A stretch of DNA of 64,000 nucleotides from Porphyra umbilicalis (taxonomy: Eukaryota; Rhodophyta; Bangiophyceae; Bangiales; Bangiaceae): positions 1 through 64,000 of the forward strand of contig KV918927.1 in NCBI GenBank assembly GCA_002049455.2, given 5' to 3'. Each line of letters starts with the position of its first letter. Position 1 is the first letter of the stretch. A program made the position numbers and the translations under genes. Positions 55,721 to 64,000 of the stretch are shown piece by piece. Below the pieces are notes generated by a model. That model worked only from the letters and a program-made list of their open reading frames with translations. It ran no database searches and was not told the origin of the DNA.

Positions 55721-57856
55721 GGTTTCTTGAATTTTGCTTTTTTCAGCAGGAGGGCTTACAGCAGCGTTGAGCATGACGTTCCAACAGGTTTTGTGCCGCG
55801 GCACTTGGTACGCCGACGTGCCATCAGCGCGGACGTCGTCGTCCCCAAGGGTCAGCCGCGTGATGTCCTCCGCGCGGCGCATCCACCAGAACTGCAGGAC
55901 GACCGCAGTGAGTTGGTGTCGACGCACTGTCGGCGAGCGTAGCGCCAACGCCGCCAGCTGCCAGGCGACGAAGGCGGGGAGCGGTACGCGCGCCAGCTGA
56001 ATGACCGGCCGATAGGTAATGCCCGCCCGACAGAAGCCGGCCTTGGCTTCGCGCACCCTGTCGTCGTCACAGGGGTTGGGCTGGTCGGCGGCCAAAAGCC
56101 GCTTGCGCACGGCCGCGAGAGAGGGCTTGAGCGAGAGGGCGACGACCGACGCGCCCCGCCACAGGCAGCCCACATAGGCCAGCAGCGTCTCCGTGGAGGT
56201 AAGTCGTCTCCGTGGAGGCGGGCAGCGGGCAGAGCCCGCGCTGGCAGCAGTAGGCCTCGAAGCGGCCCCACGCCCCATTGCACCGCGCCGCAGTGGTTGC
56301 GAACACACTGTTCAAGCGCAGCAAACGGGCGGCAGCGGCATCAGCGCCTCTCCGGGGGCTGGCACGCGCCAACGTCCGACGTTGCGCGCGTTGCTAGGCA
56401 GAAGCCCCGACAGAACGGAGAAGCGGTGACGTCGATGGGCGGCGCGGGAGCGGCGAGCTTGGCGGCGGGCCGCTGCTGCCTCGGAGAGCCCCCCCCGCAC
56501 GAAGCGGAAGACCGCCATACGCCACTTGCGGGGCGGGGCGGGCCGTAACGTGCGGCCGCTTCGGAACAGGCCCGCTGACGCCGGCAGGAGGTACCCTTCG
56601 TCGGCGGCCGAGACCGCCGGGGCCTTCCAGTGCTGCGCGACCCACACCGGCAAGATGACCGTTGCCGTGGCCTTGTCCTTCCGCACCTTCGCGAGGACCC
56701 GTTCGACCTGGTTGAAGGGAGGGTAGATCCAGTTGTTCTCCCCACCCCCCCAGAGGACCGAGAAGGCGTCGACTGCCTCCACCCCGGGCGCGTGCCTCAA
56801 AGTGTTGAAACGCGCGCACTTGGTGTTGTTCGGGGTGGCGAAGCGGTCCACCGTGTGCACGCCGTACCGCTGCACCAACACGCGGAACACCGGGGTCGAC
56901 AGCCGCCAGTCGCCGGGGTCGGAGCGCCGCGACAGGGCATCCGCCCACACCTTGGCGCCTGAGGGCAGCCAGGACGCCAGCAAGGTGACGCGGTAGAGAA
57001 CCGCGACAGCATGTAGGCTCCGAAACTCGGCCATCAACGCCAAGGAGCGGCTGCTGATGCCTTTTATCACATGCATGGCGACCCGGCTGTCGACACGCAG
57101 ACGCAGCAGGCCCTCCTTGCCGAGCAGCTGCGACCCGAACGCCAACAGGCAGAACCGAGCCGCGGAGACCTCCTTGAAGTTGATGTGGACGTCCCGCTGA
57201 GCTGCCGTGCAGGACCCCGCCACCGGGAGGAGGTGTTGCCAGTGGCCGCCTCACTCGTAGGGCGAGGCGTCCGTCGTCAACTCTCCCACAGCACGGGCAA
57301 CAAAGCCCGCCCAACAGCCGGCTCCGTGCGCAGCTTTGAGAACCACGCCAAGTCGGCAACCGCCCCGTGGGTCAGGCACGACACCCGTGCCACCAGAGAC
57401 TGGCAGTCGTACACCCGCCGGAGGAAGAACCGAGCCGTCGGGAGGGCAAGCTGGCACGATACTGCCAGACCTAAGAACCGCTGCAAGGTCTTGAAGGACA
57501 GGCGCCGAGAGCGCAGGCGGGCCGCCGGCAGCAGCGCCTTGGCGCCGCCGACGAGCTTGGCTAGCCGAGCGGGTGGTAACACAACCAGCCGGCGCGTCGT
57601 CTCCACCAGGAACCCGAGGAGGGGGAGCCGGGTTGTGCCCACCGCAAAACCCTTGAGCGGGTGGACCTGGATGCCGAGCTGGTTGAAAAGCGACAGGATT
57701 TCCACGCGCCCCGCCGTTGCTGCCGCCATGGTCAAGGGACGAGCCCCCCGCCCGTTGACGGCAAAGTCGATGACGTACGCGTTGACCTTGAAGCCGCGCA
57801 ACCGCAGAGCCGCCACCACTGGCCGCATCATCTTGGTCCACACCCACGGGCTCAGC

Positions 57857-58277
57857 TGTGAAGCGGGAGGTAGATAGGTGGATGCGTTGGTTTACCTGGA
57901 TGGCGGCCTTGGGCCCACTAGGACCACCTGATATACCCCAGGCGACCCCTCTGCCAGTCCCAGAGACGAACCTCTCTCAGTGCTCCTCCAGGCACTTCCA
58001 CTCTCCGCGTGTGCAGGGCCTGCGGCGCACCTCCCAAAGCGGAGCATGCGCCTCCCCGGTGGTAAGCCGCCCAACGCCGCACAATCCAGTCACCACGCCA
58101 CGCACAATCCCCCCCGAGCTCACCACGAGAAGGGGGGAGCTCACCAGAAGATACACAAATCAAGTACAAACAAGTACAAGTCGTACACAATGGAATGCCA
58201 ACAAGTACACAAGCTTGAGTCACCAAAAGCCCGCGTGTAACTATAGCTCCAATGGCATTCCCGAGTGGAGCTCAACA
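57857..58277 (-). repeat. 3' LTR of the copia element, 421 bp
   Basis: Plus-strand sequence TGTGAAGCGGG...GAGCTCAACA. Same length as the partner at 63185-63605 with about 16 substitutions. TG/CA ends. Confidence 0.9.
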
Positions 58278-58309
58278 CTCTCCGAATTCCATTGGAATTC
58301 ATGTAAGTC

Positions 58310-58690
58310 CACCGGAACGGCCGGTATCGAAGCCAGCAAAAGCACTCCGCGCGAATTTTCTTGTAGACGGTATCGTTAACGTCCACCAAAAAAAAGTCGC
58401 CGTTAGTCCACAAAAACAAAAGGGGCTCAGTCGACTGCCGCCGACTTGGGCAGCAAGATGACATACCCCAGCCGAACGTTCGGCCACCAGAACCGGCCCA
58501 AACAGCCCCAAGCTCTGCGCGATGTTTCTTGTGAACGGTATCGATACCGTCCAATACAAAAAATCGCCGTTAGTGCACAAAATACAAAAGGGGCTCAGTC
58601 GACTGCCGCCGACTCGGACAGCAACATGACATACCCCAGCCGGCCGTCCGTGCACCACAACCGGCCCAAACCACCGCAAACCAGATGCCA
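58310..58690. repeat. Two-plus copies of a ~166-bp tandem repeat in the copia 3' region
   Basis: Copies starting near 58310 and 58485, with a partial third near 58655, share GACGGTATCG, AAAAGGGGCTCAGTCGACTGCCGCCGACT and GACATACCCCAGCCG in the same order. They lie between the end of pol and the 3' LTR. Confidence 0.75.
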
Positions 58691-61600
58691 AACGCAAAGG
58701 GCACGCGGCCCGTCATGATGGTCGCTCCGCCAAAGAGCTCCGCCGACCACGGAGGGGCTCAGCACGTGGAAGCAGGACGTGAGGCGGGCGTAGCGCCCAG
58801 CCGCGCGTTGCCAAAATCGGCGCCAATGCCAATGACGCGCCGAAACAAGACGAACGCCGGGGCCGGCAGCGGCTTCGTCAGCCCATCTGCCGGTATTTCC
58901 ACGCTAGGGAGGAAGTAGAACGTCACCTCCCCGCGCGCCACGTAGTCACGGACCATGTGGTACGCGACATCCACCTGCTTGGTACGCCCGGTGGCTTCGG
59001 GGTTGTTGACCAAGGCGAGACAAGCCTGGTTGTCTTCCCCCATCGGCACGGCCCCGCCATCGACGCCCAGAGCCGACAGCAGCTTGCGTAGCCACAGCGA
59101 CTCCTTCGTGGCCATCGCGGCGGCCACGTACTCCGCTTCGGCCGTCGAGGTTGCCACCGTCGACTGGCGCTTGCTTGCCCACGCGATGGGCCCGCCATTG
59201 AGGGTGAAGACGAAGCCTGTCGTCGTCCGACGGCCGTCAACGTCGCCCGCCCAGTCGGCGTCGACAAACCCGTGCAGCGGCTCGCTGCCGCCGTAGACCA
59301 CTCCAAGGCGGGTTGTCCCGCGCAGGTAGCGCAACACCCCCTTTGCTGCGCGCATGTGGTCCTGCTCAGGGCACGACATGAAGCGCGACAGCACCCCCAC
59401 GGCAAAGGCGATGTCCGGCCTTGTCGTGGTGGACAGGTAGAGGAGGGAGCCGACCAACTCGGCGTAACGGTTACCCTCCGGCAGCAGGTCCTCGCCCGTC
59501 TTGGCAAGCTTGACCCCTGACGCCATTGGCGCCTTGTTTGGGGTGGAGGTCTCCATCCCGAACGCCTCCAGCAGCGTCACCGTGTGCCCCGGGTTGCTCA
59601 GAGTGAGCGTCTTTGACTCACGGTCACGCATGACCTTCATGCCAATGAAGTCGTTAACCTCCTCCATGTCACGTACTTCGAACTTTGCCGACACAGAGCG
59701 CTTGACGGCAGCAACTCCAGACAGCTTCTCGCCCGCCACGATAAGGTCGTCGACGTACACGAGGATGAAGACGCGCCCGTGCACAGGGTGGCACCACTCG
59801 TAGAGGCACGGGTCTACCTTGGATCGCAGTGCACCGAGCTCCTGGAGCTCCTTTTCAAGCTTGATGCCCCACAGCCGCCCAGCCTGCTTTGTCCCGTAGA
59901 GCGCCAGGTTAAGCCGACACATCTCCTCCACGCCCTCCGGCTCGATACCGTCGGGGAATTTGATGTACATCTCCTCGTCCATCTTGGCGTTGAGGAAGGC
60001 TGTCTTGACGTCGACATGGTGAACCTCCCAGCCCGTGGCTGCAGCCACTGCAAAGAGGGCCCGTGTGGAAGCCGCGCTGGGGACCGGCGCCCACGTCTCG
60101 TCAAAGTCCCGCCCCGGCACTTGGTTGAAACCTTGGGCCACGAGGCGGGCCTTGTAGCGCGTCATCTTGCCCTCCGCGTCGTGCTTGACGTCGAACACGA
60201 AACGCGTCTTGATCGCCTTGTGCTTCTTGTCTTTCACCTTAATCTTGGACCAAGTGCCAAGATTCTTGTGCGCTGCCACCTCCTCCTTCATGGCCTGCTT
60301 CCAACGCGGCCAATCAGAACGAGCACGTGCCTCTTTCTCGTTTGCCGGGGGCTTGTGTAGGTCGCAGCCCGACTCAGCCGCACTCTTGGTACCGCTTGCC
60401 AAGTACGCCTTGGGCTCCTTCTCCCACCATGTTACCTTGGGAGCTGGCTTTCGCTTTGAGCGACAAGGCCCAGGTGCGGCGCTGTCACAGGTAGCAGGTC
60501 CTTGACCGCCCGCCGGTGTCGAGCCATCGGGGCAATCCTCGACGTCCTCCTCGCTATCTTCAGCAAGGGAGGGAGGACCGACTTCTTCGTCGCTGTCAGA
60601 CGTGTCTTCGGGGGCGTACTCGTCCTCTCGCCCGCGTTCAGCGTCGAGCATGCCCATTGCCCCTTCCGTGGCGTCATCCTTGCCGCCGTCATTTCCCGCC
60701 GTCAGTCGAGGACCAGCGCTTGACCCGACTGCCGACGCCTTGACCTTAGCCGGGATCTCCTCCATCAGCACGTCTCGACGCTCGAAGACTTGGTTCGTCT
60801 TATCCTCTAGGATGCGGTAGGCCTTGCCACCGACCGTGTAGCTGAAAAAGCGGCCTACGTACTTCCTTGGCTCCAGCTTGCGTTGCTGTTTCTTGAGTTT
60901 GAGCGCCCACGCCCGGCTCCCCCACACGCGGAATCCCGCGACGTTGGGGCGTCGACCCGTTAGGGCCTCCAGCGCTGTTATGTCCAGCCCCGCCTTGGGG
61001 GACCGGTTGAGCACATGGACGACGGAGGCCAACGCCTCAGCCCACAGCTCTTCCTCCGCTCCGGCATCGAGCAGAGCAGCACGCACGCGCTCCATCAGCG
61101 TGCGGTTAACCCGCTCCGCTTTGCCGTTCTGCTGTGACTTGTACGGCGCTGTCATCTCCAACGTGATGCCCTTGTCCTCGTACCATGCCTTGAGGTCGTT
61201 GGTGACGTACTCCTTGGCACCGTCATGACGGACGCGCTTGACCTTGACTCCCGTCAGCGTCTCAAGCTGCTTAAAACGCGTCTTGCGAACCTGCGGTGCC
61301 ATTCCGTTCGTCTTGATAGGCGTTGCCGTGATGAACCCCGTGGAGTCCTCCAGCGCCGTCATAAAGGAGATGGAACCACCCAGAGACTCAGTGAGTGGGC
61401 CACCAATGTCAATGTGCACCAGCTCGCACTTGTTCGTCGCTGTAGACGAGCGGGGGCTCTGCGCCTGCACCATCTTGCCGTCCACACACGTTACACACAC
61501 AGTGCCAATAACGCGCTTGGCGTCTGCCACTGACACCGGCATGCCGTCGACCATTGTGGCCGCCCGCTTGAGGTTCTCTAACCCCAAATGGTTGAAACGA

Positions 61601-63169
61601 CGGTGCCACAGCTCCGCCTCCCCAGCTATACGCGTGGATGCCGAGTTAGCCGACGCCTGTACCGGCGTCACCTTGAGCACATACTGCTCCAGGTCGTTCA
61701 CCTTGCCGACAACCGACGCCTTGTCGAGCACTCCGCTCTAGCGAACACATCCCCGTCGCTAAGGATGTAGCAGGCGTTGTCGACAAACACCACCGCACCT
61801 CGATTGCGGTCGACTGCTCGAACCGACAGCAGGTTGCTAGTCAGGTCCGGAACGAGCATAGCATCCCCAAGAACCATGCGCGTCTTGGTGTTTCCTTTGC
61901 CAACGTCCATTGAGACGTGGCCGTGCCCCTTGATGGGCACCTCGTCGCCGTTGGCCAAGGTGACCTCGGCCCCGCTTCCCGCCGTCCAGATTGAGAAGCC
62001 CCTATCCCCGGCGTGTTAGACTATAAGTTTGAACTCCCCAGGACCATTCACATCGGTATTGTGGCTGTAGCTGAGTGGTACAATTTTCGAATCCCAACAC
62101 GGCGGCCATGTGGTTGGTTGCGCCTGAGTCAAGCACCCAGGTTGATAACCCGCGTGTGCTCCTGTCAGCCTTGCTGCTCCCGGCATTGCCGGTGGAAGCA
62201 GTGTAGGCCAAAGCGGCACCCGCGTGGGGCCCGCCGCCGTGGCCGCCTTCACCACCACCACCACCTGGCTTGCCCTTGCCCTTGGCCCCGTCCGCCTTCT
62301 TCTTGTAGCAGTCGCGCTGCATGTGCCCTTTCTGGTTGCAGTAGAAGCACACGACCGACTTCTTGTCAAACGACTTCTTGTGCGCTGCTGGAGCAAAGGC
62401 TTGTGACTTGACACTGCCAGAAGGCTTGGACGTGGCGACGGTAATGCTCCGCTGCTCCACTTGCAGCAGCTTAGCCGTCACGTCCGACATGACGAGCTTG
62501 GTGTCCTTGTTCTCCAAGACCGTCCTGAGCAGCCCGTACTCTGACGGAAGCCCCGACAAGACACGCAGTGCGAGCGTGTTGTCGTCCACTGGGTTTCCGA
62601 GCATGGCAAGCTCGTCCCGGATCATCTTGGCGCGCGACGCAAACTTGATGATGTTTTCGTCGTCGCCCTTCTTCAGGTCTCTCAGCTCGTCTATGAGCCG
62701 CAGCAGCTGCGCGTTGTCACGTGCCTCGAACATGACCTTGAGCGCGTCTCACGCCTCCTTGGCCGTGTCAACCGACGTGACAGTGTTGAGATGCACGGGC
62801 TTGACCGACATCTGGATGGTCGCCAGCGCCGCCTCGTTCATGGCGTCCCACGCTTCGACCACCGGGTCGGACTTCTTGTCGTCCGAACCAGAAGGAGGGC
62901 GGTCCGTCACGACGGCCGTCCACAGCTTCTCTTTCTTGAGCTGCGCACGCTGGTACGCCGCCCACACCTTGTAATCGTCGTCCAGCTGCGCGAACCGTGG
63001 GCCGCTAAGGCGGCCGTAGTCCGACATGTTGACGACAGCGGCGCGGCCAAGCACCGCACTGACGACGTGGACGGCGGTATCGGCCCGCGCGACGCCAGAA
63101 CACACCACAACCCGAGAAATGTCGTCCGACCAGCGACCGCAGGGAAGACGACGATGACCACCAGCGACA

Positions 63170-63184
63170 GCTGGGCCCATAACC
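63170..63184 (-). promoter_or_regulatory. Primer-binding site matching the initiator tRNA-Met anticodon arm
   Basis: The minus-strand sequence GGTTATGGGCCCAGC directly follows the 5' LTR. It is the complement of GCTGGGCCCATAACC, the conserved anticodon arm of eukaryotic initiator tRNA-Met, not its 3' end. Drosophila copia and Ty5 are known to prime from a half-tRNA in this way. The same word is at 55226-55241 next to another LTR and, diverged, at 35056-35070. Confidence 0.75.
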
Positions 63185-63605
63185 TGTGAAGCGGGAGGTA
63201 GATAGGTGGATGCGTTGGTTTACTTGGATGGCGGCCTTGGGCCCACTAGGACCACCTGATATACCCCAGGCCACCCCTCTGCCAGTCCCAGAGACGACCC
63301 TCTCTCAGTGCTCCTCCAGGCACTTCCACTCTCCGCGTGTGCAGGGCCTGCGGCGCACCTCCCAAAGCGGAGCATGCGCCTCCCCGGTGGTCAGCTGCCC
63401 ACCGCCGCACAATCCAGTCACCACGCCACGCACAATCCCCCCCGAGCTCACCACGAGAAGGGGGGAGCTCACCAAAAGATACACAAATCAAGTACAAACA
63501 AGTACAAGTCATACACAATGGAATGCCAACAAGTACACAAGCTTGAGGCACAAAAAGCTCGCGTGTAAGTATAGCTCCAATGCAATTCCCTAGCGGAGCT
63601 CAACA
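63185..63605 (-). repeat. 5' LTR of the copia element, 421 bp
   Basis: Partner of the LTR at 57857-58277. It is followed on the minus strand immediately by the primer-binding site. The outer boundary abuts the TCAGC target duplication. Confidence 0.9.
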
Positions 63606-64000
63606 TCAGCCGCATCCCGAAAGGGAGCACACGAGGCTCGTAAACCACCCCGCGCGCGACAGACCGGAAGTACTTGCGGTCTGACGGCCGCAGACGGATG
63701 TGGTAGAATGCGTTCGTCACGTCCCAAGAGACGAGGTGGTCGTTTGGGACGAGCGTGGCCAAGAATTGGGCAGGCGCTGGTACTGAAGGACCCTCTTGCG
63801 CACGTGCAGGTTGATCAAGCGGAGGTCAACGACCAGCCGTGGCTTGGATCCGTACACGATGAACGTTAGCGACACCCACGGGGCGCCAGCGCCCGCCGCG
63901 GGGGAGAGCCTCCGGGCGTACCCCGCAGACACCCAACGCCCGACTTCGGCCGAGGCCCAGACGAACTCGTCGGGTGGTAGCTCGTAGCCCTTGGACCGGG

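Larger units (their letters stand above)
57857..63605 (-). mobile_element. Ty1/copia element, 5,749 bp, nearly whole, inserted in the DIRS-like element
   Basis: A virus-like LTR retroelement on the minus strand. LTRs of 421 bp are at both ends, with a 5-bp target duplication TCAGC at 57852-57856 and 63606-63610. Primer-binding site at 63170-63184. Gag runs from about 63027, with a CCHC knuckle CFYCNQKGHMQRDC near 62350. Protease (VLDSGATNHM, about 62100), integrase (about 61650-60780), reverse transcriptase (about 60230-59560, with LVYVDDLIV) and RNase H (about 59500-58850) follow in copia order. The coding region looks nearly complete but has about three interruptions. The LTRs differ at about 16 of 421 positions (about 4%), so the insertion is not recent; the DIRS-like host element is older. 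Confidence 0.92.
55790..64000 (-). mobile_element. DIRS-like tyrosine-recombinase retroelement, broken, runs off the right edge
   Basis: A virus-like retroelement fossil (LTR kin) on the minus strand. From the right edge its reverse transcriptase begins (about 63930-63606, with the NAFYHIRL-type region), is interrupted by a complete copia insertion, and continues at 57851-57277. An RNase H region follows (about 57220-56900), then the domain typical of DIRS-like elements (GVHTVDRFATPNNTKC, about 56870), and the start of a tyrosine recombinase (RRAEDITRLTLGDD, about 55870). The recombinase is cut off near 55790. It has a few further interruptions besides the copia insertion. Terminal repeats are not visible. 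Confidence 0.75.

Overview
The window looks like repeat-dominated nuclear DNA from a GC-rich eukaryote. A multicellular red alga of the Porphyra/Pyropia type is my best guess. The guess rests on very high GC, Ala/Gly/Pro-rich GCC expansions, spliced eukaryote-type coding remnants, and a mix of copia, DIRS-like, RLE-type LINE, hAT, Harbinger, mariner-like and C2H2-transposase elements. It is an inference; no rRNA, tRNA or housekeeping gene confirms it. I found no confidently intact host gene.

Left third (1-25 kb): the 3' end of an acidic protein gene (1-692), a GCC/minisatellite stretch (0.9-3 kb), a degenerate minisatellite (4.4-4.9 kb), a decayed and apparently intron-containing minus-strand gene of unknown function (about 9.5-5.1 kb), a decayed plus-strand DNA-transposase gene with an N-terminal C2H2 finger (10.0-12.5 kb), then sparse sequence with decayed unknown coding blocks at 18.5-18.8, 20.0-21.7 and 23.9-25.2 kb.

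Middle (25-43 kb): a broken Harbinger-type transposase (26.5-28.3 kb), a foldback element with long diverged inverted arms (28.9-30.7 kb), a 752-bp hAT-type MITE with a perfect 8-bp target duplication, a Tc1/mariner-like transposase (32.4-33.4 kb), a broken Ty1/copia relic (34.7-38.0 kb) that itself carries a 241-bp hAT-type MITE, and a second mariner-like transposase on the minus strand (42.2-41.1 kb).

Right third (43-64 kb): an RLE-class LINE on the minus strand (about 51.4-43.4 kb). It has an RNA-binding-like ORF1 and an ORF2 with C2H2 fingers, but its reverse-transcriptase catalytic core has been deleted. The LINE is split by two almost identical 753-bp hAT MITEs in opposite orientation. 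Then come a lower-GC stretch with an unknown ORF (53.6-52.8 kb), a 5' copia fragment (55.5-54.9 kb), and a DIRS-like element on the minus strand running off the right edge. A nearly whole copia element (57,857-63,605) sits inside the DIRS reverse transcriptase, with 421-bp LTRs and a perfect 5-bp target duplication.

Most coding remnants hold one reading frame over hundreds of codons but are punctuated by TGA/TAG codons, often where relatives should have Trp, Arg or Gln. This fits C-to-T decay of silenced repeats. The layers (DIRS hit by copia, LINE and copia hit by hAT MITEs) give a relative order of activity, with the 753-bp hAT MITEs the youngest.
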